Shown piece after piece: positions 31,851 to 42,658 of a stretch of DNA of 64,000 nt. This DNA is from Corbicula japonica. Taxonomy: Eukaryota; Mollusca; Bivalvia; Venerida; Cyrenidae. Both the position numbers and the translations under genes were made by a program. The notes beneath the pieces are model-generated. The model ran no database searches. It was not told the DNA's origin and worked only from the letters and a program-made list of their open reading frames with translations. Every line of letters begins with the position of its first letter. The stretch's first letter is position 1. The stretch is from positions 1 to 64,000 of the forward strand of contig JAZAYU010001094.1 in the NCBI GenBank assembly GCA_038501625.1, written 5' to 3'.

Positions 31851-33386
31851 GATACTCCAAAACTAGGCTTGTAATTAGGACATTAGTATGGAAACGCCGT
31901 TGTTGTCTTGTGAAAACTGTATTTTAGACTGTCGTCCTGCCAGCTAGAAATCGAAAAGACATATGCTACGGCGACAAACATTTTTATCTGTATTATTGCG
32001 CCCACAGGCATGTTCAAGTAAGCTGGCTACTGCGGTTACCAGAGATCTGATGAAAAGTTTATACAGTCGTTGCAAGCACAAAGTTACCTTATCGCAACCT
32101 TAGAAATATTTTAGAATGAAATCATTTCCATAAGAAGATCATAGTTTTTCTCTAAATTTGGACCTTTTTGGATCAAATTACGTCTGAAGTGAAAAATTTT
32201 GCCCTACAACCATTTTTTTGAATTTCTTAAGATAACTTCAAAACTCTTTGGCATACTCTAATGGCGACCTTAGAAACATTTTACAGTGAAATCCCCTAGA
32301 TTAATTTTTACGAAAAAAAATTGATAAGACAATTTAGAACTGTTAAGAAAAATAAAGCTTGAAAATCCCTAAAATTCTATTTGCAATCAAACACAAAAAC
32401 GAAGCATCGCAAAACAAAAACAGATCAAATGTCTACATGATCAAAATGATACTGAGAATATCCAAGATTCTTTAAAAGAACTTGTTAATGTTAAGAGTGA
32501 AGTCAACAAGTTTTGTCATTCATTTTCGCAACCATGAAATTAAAAGCCAAACCACACCTTTACAACTACATCTTACTGTATACATGTTTTAGACAAGATA
32601 ATCTTTAAGTTAGATATTGTTGTTAGTAACTCAGGAAGGCATTAAAATTGATGTTTAGTGTTGCTTTGTTTTTTTGTGTTTGGCTGCAGAATTTAGGGAT
32701 TTTTTTCAGGTCAAACTCTTTTTCTTTTTCTGTTTTAACTTTTCTTAACGTATAAATAATAAACATATGTTTTATTGATGCAAATTTTGACGGAACTTCA
32801 ATTTTCCGCGAGAGAGATTTTGATATTCTTCCCTTTTATCAATCACCGTACAATAACAACTGTCATATCAAACAACGTGACAGTCTCAAACCATTATCAA
32901 AAGAGGCAGCAACGGCGTACCTTATATTTGCATTCATTTACGTAAAATGGGGTAGGCAAGTACTTCAAAGTCCTTTGTTTATAAACCATATTCCTGATTT
33001 TGTAGCTCGATATCATATTGCCTAAATTCAGTTAGCTCAGTGTGGGAGAAATACGGTTAAGGCACTGTTAACAAATTTCATTAGAAATCGCGATTGATTT
33101 TGGATTTGTTTACCAAACAAAAGCGCCACCTGTCGGTCAGACTTTTTATATAGCGATGTCTCTAGACGTTCGTTAGAGCAGTGTGACGCTGATCAATGAC
33201 AGAACGTCTAGATGATCTAGACTACTGTGCCTTATGATGTGGCAATTACACTTAATCTGACATCTAAAATAATCTTAACATTCAATGTGGTCTTTAATAA
33301 ATATCTGGCTGAATAATTTTTGATCGGTTCAAAATACCCAAATTTCACTTGCTGAATAAAAACCCCTAATGTTGATATAATTTCAG
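31851..33386. other. Intron 3 of copy 2, remaining sequence
   Basis: No gene seen. It contains loosely repeated phrases ('accttagaaa.attttanagtgaaatc' near 32095 and 32270), and a 90-bp segment (33150-33235, minus strand) resembling the left end of the exon 6 insertion. Confidence 0.4.
33150..33235 (-). repeat. Repeat related to the left end of the exon 6 insertion
   Basis: On the minus strand it reads 'agtagtctagatcatctaga' and continues with 'cgttctgtca', 'agcgtcacac', 'aacgtctagagacatcg'. The insertion at 42653 reads 'agtagtccagcccgtctgga', 'cgttatcagtga', 'aacgtccagagacgtcg'. Both are collinear over about 90 bp and carry internal inverted 'gtctaga' type motifs. Confidence 0.55.
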
Positions 33387-33571
33387 AACCCCGGAAATTG
33401 TACTGGTGTTGGTTGCGTAGCTACATATGTCAATGGTGCAATGATCTTAGGAGAACAGTTAACAGCAAGCAACGGTATCGTATATGTTCTTGACCGGCCT
33501 CTAAATCTTGTAATTGATAAGAACATGTACCAATTTCTGATGAACCCTGATGATCCAACCATCCAAACAAC
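33387..33571 (+). pseudogene. FAS1 copy 2, exon 4 (open frame)
   Basis: 185 bp, 9 longer than in gene 1 (three extra codons), phase kept. Encodes 'NGAMILGEQLTASNGIVYVL' followed by D: the H2 motif with Tyr where gene 1 has the usual His. It also carries an extra Cys pair ('NCTGVGC') at its start. Confidence 0.83.
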
Positions 33572-34091
33572 GTAAGTATACCATTTATATATCAAAACAA
33601 CAAAAATGATCTCAGTATTTATATTATATAACTCAATTTCACGAACAAGTTTATGTTCAAATGAATGTTTTGTTGAGACACAACGACGGCATAATTTATT
33701 TATAACAATATATTGAAATATCTAAAAGTTTGGTTACAGTAGCTACGTGGTTGAAGACAAGAAATTATTTGATTTGTTCTACTGTTTTAGTCCAGTCTGT
33801 TTTATGCTATCCAGGGGTTCCCTTTTACCCGGGAGATGACCTTTGACCCTTGAAATTTCCAGAAAGCCTCATTTAAATCCCTACAGTGTGAGTTAAAAGA
33901 CATTTTCCTTTAAATTAGTGAGTATTTTGGCAACTTATCGGCAAAATCAATAATGAATTTTTCATTTGGATCCATCAGCTAATGGAATCCCTGATTTTAC
34001 CTGATTTCACAACTCAGTTTAATGAAATCCGCTTATATTTCCTCTTCAGATCTTAGTTTTAATGTTAACTTGACATGAATGGTTTTACTAC

Positions 34092-34679
34092 GGTCCGTTC
34101 TAATACTCCAAACCACCTTAAATACACCAAACTACTTAAAATATAAGGCTGCTGTTTTCGGGTTGTAAATAATGAGGAAAACATTATAATATGTGACGAA
34201 TAATAACTATTTTAAAAAATAAAATTAAACGTATTTAAATTTATTGTGATTCATTATTTATTCGATTAGTCTACAAAAAGCGAGTCAGAATGACGAAATA
34301 CAGGATGTTTGAAATTCCCCTAACCACATCAACAGTGTTTACCACAAACCACTTGAAATCGACTAAATTTATTTCTTAACTGTTATAATCACAGTAAAAT
34401 GCATGGCTTTTGCTGAAGTATAATTATCAATTGAATAAAAATTATGTTGTTTTTTTTTCATTTTGTATAATTAAATTATGGTATGAGTATTTAAGTCATT
34501 CAAAAGTAGCAAGTTTAATACTGATTAAATAAAAAGGTTTTAAAACTTGAGTTCGCAGGACCTTAGTTATTAGGTTATTTAATTATCCCAACCTTATATT
34601 GGAGGTCATTTGGGGATGTTTAGGGTAGTTTGGGGTCGTTTGGTGTAGTTTGTGATGGTTTGGGGTATTAGAACGGACC
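34092..34679. mobile_element. Non-autonomous TIR element of about 588 bp (intron 4 of copy 2)
   Basis: The ends GGTCCGTTCTAATACTCC and its near complement are followed by further inverted matching of 'aaacca...acaccaaacta' sequence, giving arms of about 45 bp. The right arm repeats 'gtttggggt'. No transposase. No clear target duplication was found. Confidence 0.7.
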
Positions 34680-34784
34680 CGTTTTGATGGCTACTGCATG
34701 ATTACTCACGATATCTGCAAGAATCATCCTGTGTTTATGATTGAATAATGAACTTTATCATGTACTTCAATAAATTGGAGCTGG

Positions 34785-34865
34785 GGTTGCAGGATAGTCA
34801 AGTGGTTGCAGCGGTGAACTGTCAATAAAGGGATCTTGAATTTCATCCCTAAATGATGGGTTTTA
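34785..34865 (+). repeat. tRNA-like SINE fragment
   Basis: 'ggatagtcaagtggttgcagcggtgaac' resembles the D-arm and A-box region of a tRNA. 'atcttgaatttcatccc' sits where a decayed box B would be. Probably a tRNA-derived SINE relic. Confidence 0.4.
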
Positions 34866-35805
34866 TTATTATGTTCAACATTTCCAATCTTTTATTTTAA
34901 ACTATAAGCAAGGCATGATTGATTATCTCTTTTCCCTATATAAACGGGTTTTATTGCATGAGCGACCAGTGTAGGTTCAGATCAGCTGTTATCTTCTTAC
35001 TGTATGTAGTCAGACATATCCTAATGATCAAAACAAGCGAACCGATCCTGATCAAAGAGCACGGATGTGTCGATGTAACCTTGTAAACTGACCCCATAAA
35101 ATAACCCCGGACATTATTTTACAAAGCATTATTCCTCATGTTCCATCACCTTTAGTTACAAAAGGATGACAAGGAAGGCCTAAAATAAAATAGTATTTGT
35201 TTCCCCATCCACGACCGACCCGAAAAAATCGGCGCGACCCGAAAAATGTTATCGCCGAAACCTTAATGATATTTTTTTTATTTGGTAAGAAAACCCTGTA
35301 GTCGAAAATGCATTTATTTCGAATCACTTTGAGTAGCTATTTAAGTATTAGAGCAGTAAACAGGTGGCCAATTCTCATATTTTCGTGCATCCTCATATTA
35401 TCGTGAATCTCGCATTTATCCTCTTAAATCCCTAAGCAACCGTTAGCACACGAGGTTATTTCTTCCAGATCAGTCCACCATCTTAAGAAGACAACAAAAA
35501 TGCGTAAAAAACAGATAATAGCTCCTTATTTCCCGCAAAAAATACTACAAAACATGAAATTATCACTCGTTTTCAAAACAAACCAAGTTTGACCTTCCGT
35601 TTCCGTTACTATTTTATCTTTCCGTTACTAAAAATGTACCCAAGGGAAGTAAATGTAACAGCAACATGCTAATGTATACAGCAGATAAAAAGTTAGGATG
35701 CAGAAATACAGAAAAATATAAAGCATCACCATCATGTTTCTCACTTCAGATCTGTCCAACTACATTTTACGGAAAAACAAACTGTAACCAACTTGAAGGG
35801 AAAAC

Positions 35806-35982
35806 ATGGAAAAGGCCTTCAATTATCTTAATAGACAGAACTCAATAAATAAAAATAAATTATCAGTTAGAAGATGTGACCTTATGTTTGGTGTGCCAGT
35901 AAAGACTCTTAGAGAGAGGATAATTGGAAATGTTGATCCATTGAATGATTCTTGTGTAATATTATATCTGCCCCATTGGTAA
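35806..35982 (+). CDS. Small ORF with pipsqueak/pogo-type helix-turn-helix (58 codons)
   Basis: ATG to TAA. It reads 'MEKAFNYLNRQNSINKNKLS' then 'VRRCDLMFGVPVKTLRERI' and 'IGNVDP'. This fits the HTH_psq pattern (..A...v..g..S.r.Aa..fgVP..TL..Ri.g), the DNA-binding N terminus of pogo/Tigger/Jerky-type transposases and their domesticated relatives. A stop lies four codons upstream. The rest of a transposase (CENP-B HTH, DDE) is absent, so this is most likely a fragment of a pogo-like element inside intron 4 of copy 2. Being below 60 codons it is easily missed. Confidence 0.6.
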   Translation: MEKAFNYLNRQNSINKNKLSVRRCDLMFGVPVKTLRERIIGNVDPLNDSCVILYLPHW

Positions 35983-38028
35983 ACAAAATTAAACAATTTG
36001 TAATAAAATTGGGACATTTTATATTTATTATGGCATATATTTCACGAAACACCTTCTGTGTAATGTTTTAGTTATTTCTGTTTGAGCAGTGCCTTACTTT
36101 TGATGTGCAGTGTAGCTAAATGTTATATGAACGAAATTATGGGTAATTGGATCTTATAAACAGAGGGCAAACGCCATGTTTTGAAAATATAAGTAGGTCA
36201 ATTGTAAGTGATTTACCGATATTAAATGGATTGGAAATTAAAAGATAAACGTTTGAAGTTCTTTTTTGTATGTTATAAACACTGTAACACTTGAATTCAC
36301 AAAATATATTTTCAATTGAATTTTAAGCTGCACGATAATACGGGTTTCCAGCATACCACGTTCCATTTTTATAAAGTAAACAACAGTAAGGTATTACCCA
36401 AGGGAAAATGTATGTGGATCATTAATTTGAAAAAAATCAAACAAAAAAAAAACGTTTACCTACCTACCGATCCATACTAAATCTGCTTACTCACTTAATA
36501 TCGTGAGTAAAACAATTATTCACTAATTCCATTGTAACTACACTAAAACTTAAAAAAAACAACACAATACTCATATAGGAAATAGGTTTTTAGTATTTGA
36601 CAGCATTTCAATCGACATAAATATGTCCGGTGACAAATAATACAACAAAGACATGCAACAAATGTTCTTTTAACACTCTGATAATGTCATATCTTTACAC
36701 TGATTATGTTAAATGTATCTTAACAAATCAAAGGAATCGAAACAAAAACATATCATGTTAAGATTCATGTAGTTCCATTTAACTTCAAAGATTAACATTT
36801 TGCACAGTAAAGTTCGTCGAATGATTTCAGGTGAAGAACACTTCATTGTCAACTAGTCCTGGAAAATAGGCATCCCGAACGAATATCCCTCGGTTTCAGA
36901 TCTGTAATATGAATTTACGTCAGACCTAAAATAAACTGTGTAAAATTGAGAACAAAATCGAAATTTATTCTAAATTCATAATATTATAGACATAGATAAA
37001 CAAGTACTCCCGAATGAAAATAAAATATAATTAACTTCAAAATCATCGATGACAAAACCAGCTGGGTTGGCGGGTGGGAAGCAACCATAATGTATTCGCT
37101 GTCAAATACTAGCCTCGAGTGATTCAAAATATAGACTGACACAAAGCGTAACAATGTCAAACGTGAATAATTTTATTTGGGTCTGGATGTGCAAACAAAA
37201 CAAATATTTTAACTCTGGCCTTACCTTGAAAATGATCTCGATTATAAACCTATTGCCTTACAAAACAATCATTTACGGTGGAAACATAAGAAATCATTCA
37301 ACAAATGTGTTGTATGATAGTTGTTTCTATTGTTCCTTTCGCCTAATTAGTACTAAACTATACAGATTCTACACAAAAATGTTTCAAACTTGATCTAGAT
37401 ATCACCAAGAAAAAACAACAGCTATGTTAAACTTTTATCTTGGGTGAGTTAAGTTAAATGTTGAACCTTTCAAAACTTGCAGCAACAAAAGATGTCAACA
37501 ATAGTCCTAGACACATTTTCCTGTGACATGGGCCAAATGTCTTTTGCATGTATTGTCTTCATACACATGCCCAATCTTCCAACTGCACAGATCATAAAAT
37601 TTAAATTTCTCCACAAAATTGGAGTATATTCTTCAATCTGAAACTAAATTGTATACATCATTTTACTTCTTTTTTATGAAATTGCAATTGAATTCCTTTT
37701 ACGCTTTCAAAAATCGAAGGCATTTATGTGGGTAAAACAAAAATCACAAAATCTACTGAAGCTTTGGGAAAGACGATTAACTGCTTAATCATATTTTTTC
37801 GTAACTCATAAGCTTTCTCATTATTTAATTTGAGAATCGCATATAACTTTTGAATCCATATTCAAGTAAAGAGACAGGAATATTCGCAACCGGATAATAT
37901 ACCCGCAAGGTTTTACTCTGAGAAATTAAAAAATTCTGATCGTTGTAGTTAGAACATTGCTTAATTGTTCTATTAAATTTAATGTTTTATATTGCAAGTG
38001 TATGAAAAAAAGTTTGCATTGATTGTAG
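35983..38028. other. Intron 4 of copy 2, remaining sequence
   Basis: AT-rich. No repeat family, RNA gene or exon-like block recognised. Confidence 0.4.
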
Positions 38029-38201
38029 ACTATTCAATGATTTGATGGATCAACTCGTAGCAAATTATTTTGCTGAGACCATTGGACAAATAGCAAATAG
38101 CATCAGCAGACAGAGTCACATTCTTTCTACCATCGGAAAATGCATTACGGAAGATCCCTAGTAACAAACTGTTGGCATTGCATGGTTTAGAGCTGGCAAA
38201 C
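38029..38201 (+). pseudogene. FAS1 copy 2, exon 5 with 7-bp duplication
   Basis: 173 bp against 166 in gene 1. AAATAGC is present twice in tandem (38088-38094 and 38095-38101). Ignoring one unit restores the FAS1-2 frame through to the donor; with both the frame shifts and meets TAG. Acceptor 'ttgtag', donor 'gtaagt'. Confidence 0.85.
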
Positions 38202-38479
38202 GTAAGTAGGACATCCAGCAAGAAATCATGTTCCTTGTCAAAAAGCCCTTGTTGATATCACTACATGGGAAGAACGGTCTTGTCTAACAAATGTATACAG
38301 TATTGGATATTTGTAAAAGTAACTTTGACCTGTTTTTTTGCTGGTCGCGAAAGTGGATGACAAAAATATAATGTTGACTTCTCTCTTCATAGTTGAGAGT
38401 TTTTTCAAGGTCCTTAGATCTTGTTGTCAGTATCATTTGACTTATAGTCTTTAGGTAAATTCGTTTAATTTAATCTTTT

Positions 38480-38830
38480 CTGTTTATCTCCGCCCATTGT
38501 TTTCCGTTAAGGGCAAACCAATTCTTTCATCTGGGGATTATACGCAGCTGATCATGGAATGGTTTTAATCTATAAATACCGCATTAAAGGTTCCAGGTCC
38601 ACCACCATATGCACTATTGTTTGGGATGGTCAAAATCATACTGTTTATTGGTGTAAATATTGAGTTGCGCTCATCACGGGGCTTGGCCGCTTGGACATTA
38701 TATTTCCATAACTGTCCACGAACAGGCTCAATCAAACCGAGCCAGCAATATTCTCATATTTGTCGTGTTCGATGGCTTTCAATGTTCCCTTTTAATCTAT
38801 TATCAAAATGGAACAGTATTAATCCCGATT
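38480..38830 (+). repeat. Dispersed repeat family B copy (intron 5 of copy 2)
   Basis: Carries 'ctccgcccattgttttccgt', 'gggcaaaccaattctttcat', 'taccgcattaaaggttccag', 'gtttattggtgtaaatattg', and the hairpin 'gaacaggctcaatcaaaccgag'. The overlapping open frames are not genes. Confidence 0.7.
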
Positions 38831-38838
38831 GGACATCA

Positions 38839-38908
38839 TCATTGCTGGTTCAGTGGTAGGATGCTCGTCTACCACGCTGGCACTCTGTGTTGGATTACCG
38901 GCCAGTGC
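38839..38908 (+). pseudogene. tRNA-Gly-like relic
   Basis: It follows tRNA-Gly(GCC) nearly base for base: 'ggttcagtggtaggatgctc' (D arm), 'gtctaccacgc' (anticodon arm), 'gttggattaccgg' (T arm) and 'ccagtgc' end. The triplet at the anticodon position reads ACC and several stem pairs are lost. The length of 70 bases fits. Either a tRNA pseudogene or a SINE head. Confidence 0.6.
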
Positions 38909-39659
38909 TCACTTATATTATGTCGTAAAATTATATCATTTCCTGTTTATCATGGACAATTATGTTTCTAACTCTAATTTTGATATTAGAATTGAATTAA
39001 ATCACACTCATTTGAATCTTGCAAATAACACCTTGTAAACTCAATCAAAATCACAGATAGAGCACAAGCTTGGTCCAGATTTTTCCAAGACCTGACGATC
39101 TTATGATACTGTAACATGCGTAACATTTGTCACATCAAGTTTAAGACATCTCTGTGTTAATTTTACACTTACCCGTTACTTTCTATATAAGAAAGAAGCT
39201 TTCCCCAGTCATTTTATCTATCTCGACCTTCAGAGACTTAATATGTCTCAAATGTTCTGTTCATCATTATTTAAAAAAAAACAATAAAGTAAATCCTCGT
39301 TATACGACTACTCATAGAACTGACAAAAGAGGCTTATTTTGGAGGGGTAGTATCAAATGATGTTTAAAACCACTTAGTTACACGAATCGTGACGATCAGG
39401 ATCTTTGAAAACATGCTCTGGCTAGTGTGTGATGGAGGGGTGGTCTAGTTATATTGTGATGGTTTATGAGCGGGGTTCTTCTGCATTTCGCTACAAGAGT
39501 TACGCTCTTATGTAAAAAGGTAAACTCTCTAAGCCCCATCCTTATAATGTTACTAATAATGGTAAAAACTGTTATGTACAAGCATTACCATATTTCAAGC
39601 ATGATTCTGGAGGCAGGTCTTAACTAATCTTATGACGGGCGTTATTATTGAAGTTACTC

Positions 39660-40020
39660 TGAAGATATACTTCCTGCTTGTTAAAAGTTTGCCTTTGGCG
39701 TTGTCTGTGATAAGAAGGCTTTATATTCTCAGATCCTCTGTCAAAATTCCATTTTGTTTAGTTCCGCCCATTGTTTTGTCGTTTAGGGCAAACCCATTCT
39801 TTTATCTGAGAACCATACGCCGCTTAACACGGAATGGTATTAATCTGTAAATACTGCATTAAAGGTTCCATATTCACTGCCATATGCATACCGTCTTTTG
39901 GGATGGATCCAAATTGCCCGTGAACCAGCTCAATCAAACCGAGCCTGAAATATGTTGATTCTTGTCGTGTTTGGTGGCTTTTAAAGTTCCCCTTTTCATC
40001 AATTAATGGAATTTATAGGA
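39660..40020 (+). repeat. Dispersed repeat family B copy with long left part
   Basis: Begins with 'gttaaaagtttgcctttggc' and 'ttatattctcagatcc', also seen inverted at 29900-30010. It then passes through the common core to 'cagctcaatcaaaccgagcctg' and 'gtggcttttaaagttcccct'. Confidence 0.65.
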
Positions 40021-40799
40021 TCAATAAAAAGAAAAATATCTTTAATATAACATTGTTGTAGTGTCTAACTGATTATTTTAAGTACGCACATTTTGCATCT
40101 AGTGTAGATCCAAATCAGCCTGTATATCCAAAAATACTAACTAAAGTCATGTCTTCAGTTATAAATGTCTTTAAAACTCCCCAGGACTTTGAATCTGAAA
40201 TAGATAAAATGAAATTGCCGCTCCATCTATAAAATATTCAGAGAGTAAAGTGTAAATACGGCCATACTTACGCACGAAGTTTTAGAACACCTGTATTTTA
40301 ATATAAATCATTATATTGTTTGAAAACCGTATTCCAATTTGTGTTTAATCTTGATTATTTTAAAAAAAGGTTTTATATCATATCTGTTAACATTCAAATA
40401 TACAGGACTTAGCTATATTGTTGTGTGGTCGTTTAAACTAGTTGTCAAGTTTTATAATAAAGTTCTACAAAAATACAAACGACTTAGATCTACTTAAAAA
40501 AATAAATGTGTGAAATATTATAAGTTCAGAGTTAAATTTTATGTATAATGTCTACATGTGCTAAACTGTGCTAAAAATCATCAGTAAACAAAGACAACCT
40601 GTGAATAAAGACCACATTTTATTATTGACTGATTAAAAAACGAAGTCACCTGTAAACAAAGATCATGGGTTTCTCCTAGAGTAGTCTTTGAAGACAGGTT
40701 TTTCTCACTTACTAGACAGAAAAATCTCTATTTTTAGCCGTGTGAGATTTCCTTATCTCACATGGCCTTATCTTACACTCCGCGTGCTCGCGTACTTTC
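40021..40799. other. Intron 5 of copy 2, remaining sequence
   Basis: One AGATC-rich repeat scrap ('catctagtgtagatccaaat' near 40097). Otherwise AT-rich with nothing recognised. Confidence 0.35.
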
Positions 40800-41290
40800 G
40801 TATTATTGCGAACCATATTAATTGAGCACTTTTATTATTGATTTGACTACGTCGTGATGCTTATTTCTACGTCATTTAAATTTGTAAAGTGACGTAATTA
40901 AAACAATGTTTACTTTTTCAAAGAGAGCAATCTGTTGATTTTGTTTAATCAGGATTTTATTCAAAATAATTTGGATACGATACACTCGGAGGTTGTTAAA
41001 TTCTTAACGCTGGAACTTGGAAGTGTTTATCGTGGTATGAGTCTGAAATTGCTATTTTTAAAAGTGTTTCATTCTTACCGCTGTTACGAGCTTCGTTAAA
41101 CATCAGGATCTGTGAAGAAAGTGAATGGAAAATAAAATAGGAAAAATACTGCTGTTTAATCGGGATATTTCAACTGGTTTGTACAATTCATTTTCTTTTT
41201 TTAATTTTGAATTGTGACGAAGTCACGGATAACCTTAAAAATCGCAGATCCGTTATCCGTTTTCAACAGATGAACCAGCTGTTGTCATGC
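40800..41290 (+). repeat. Foldback repeat family C copy
   Basis: Holds the end segment 'attgagcacttttattattg...gtcgtgatgc...acgtcattt...agtgacgtaatt', then 'aatgtttacttt', 'gtggtatgagtctg', 'agtgtttcattcttaccgctg' and 'cgagcttc', as in 1-300. The GC-rich palindromic centre is largely missing. Confidence 0.6.
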
Positions 41291-41510
41291 AATGAAAAAA
41301 CTAGTATTTTCCTTTCTTTTATTTGAAACGATATTGTTGAAAGGCTACATGTTAGCGGTGTTAAACTTTGACAGGACAGTGTATTCGTGGCTAATTTACC
41401 GTTCCTACTGGAAGTTACGCGGAAGAAATAGTTCTCTAAAATTCTTGCTTTTTTTAATTTTAAAGAATTTTGTTTGAATCTTTAAGAAGTAAGTGAGAAA
41501 AATAATCAAT

Positions 41511-41647
41511 CATTGGTATTCAGCGAAGATCGCGGTATCCCAACCCTCGGGCAATGCTTTCCAGACGGAAACTCGGCACAGCCTCGTTTCCGTCTGGAAA
41601 GCATTACCCTCGGGTTGAGATACCTTGATCTTCGCCGAATACCAATG
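41511..41647. repeat. Compact foldback element, 137 bp
   Basis: Arms of about 60 bp pair closely: 'cattggtattcagcgaagat' against 'atcttcgccgaataccaatg', and 'aatgctttccagacggaaac' against 'gtttccgtctggaaagcatt', around a loop of about 13 bases. It could form a very stable cruciform. Confidence 0.8.
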
Positions 41648-41944
41648 ATAGATTCTCTTTGTCTGTAGGTTAACCAACGGCAAACTTAAAGGTAACTGTT
41701 TGCACAGAGTGTTGTGACTGCAGACTGTACCAACACGGGCATTTTTCCGTAAACTTTAAATAAAGGTCATCACCCCGCATCATACGTGGTTCATAGGTAT
41801 AGGGACTTGCAATTCATAAAATTAAATAATTTAAATGTGTAATTGATGCTAAGTTTGTCTTTTATCCGTAACAAAGAATTACGATACCTTGCAGGGGATG
41901 TTAAAATCTAGTGATTTTAATATTTAATTTGAAATAAAAAGTCA

Positions 41945-42200
41945 AAAAAGTGAAAAATTCATAATTTATGAGAAACTGCCACATAAAGACAACACAGTCT
42001 CCCGACACAGTCAATAATGAGAGAAAGAGAGAGCATGTTTTATAAAATGATCAATTTCGAAACACACACCAAAAACAGTTACAAAAATAAGAACCCGATG
42101 GGTTACCACCTCAGCACCTTGGAACGGTATGTGGCAAAACGATACGCCACTGGGGGTTCAAACCAGGTTCTAGTTTGCACCATCCTCATGCTTGCCGCAA
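41945..42200 (+). repeat. Dispersed repeat family A copy
   Basis: Markers 'gagagcatgtttta', 'aagaacccgatgggttacca', 'ggaacggtatgtggcaaaac' and 'caaaccaggttctag'. More diverged than most copies. Confidence 0.6.
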
Positions 42201-42214
42201 CATGTTTCATATGA

Positions 42215-42385
42215 ACAAACAAATGCCAAAAAGTGCAATATGCATATCAGAAATCGCCACATTCACAAGACTCAGCCTCCCCACACAGCCAAGAAGAAGA
42301 GAGAAAGCATGGTTTTTAATATGACCAGTTTCAAGATTGACACCACAAATAATTACAATATGAGAACCCGAGAGCTTAAAAGATG
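42215..42385 (+). repeat. Dispersed repeat family A, 5' part only
   Basis: Starts 'aaaaagtgcaatatgcatat', includes 'cagcctccccacacagcc' and 'gagaacccgag', and stops before the hairpin. It directly follows another A copy, in tandem. Confidence 0.6.
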
Positions 42386-42535
42386 GTATAAAAGATGCTT
42401 TACCTGAACGTCTATTTCTTTTTTATTTACTAAGCGTTGTTTTCATAAACGATGAAGTTCATAGAAATTAAATTGTACACTCAGTAATAGTGAAGAAATA
42501 TAGTTGTTAATACTTGAGTATGTTGTTGTTTACAG

Positions 42536-42658
42536 TATTTCAAGATGCACTCTGTGCTTAACAATGTAGTTTACACATCATACGTAGAACATCAAGAGAG
42601 CTACGCGACAGCTTACACGGTATCCAGGGTTATGTTTATGAGACAAGATGGTAGTAGA
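42536..42658 (+). pseudogene. FAS1 copy 2, exon 6, left part before a large insertion
   Basis: Encodes 'YFKMHSVLNNVVYTSYVEHQ' then 'ESYATAYTVSRVMFMRQDGS' and is collinear with gene 1. Where gene 1 ends the exon with 'cgag|gtagaa', this copy runs into unrelated sequence after AGTAGA. The last four exon bases and the donor reappear at 48897. Confidence 0.82.

Noticed and set aside
31566..31874. 102-codon open frame
   Set aside because: Entirely within a family A repeat copy. Frames at 15, 42 and 58 kb arise from the same repeat.
38617..39038. Several overlapping 70-100 codon frames
   Set aside because: They sit on a family B copy and a tRNA-Gly-like relic, with no coding signature.
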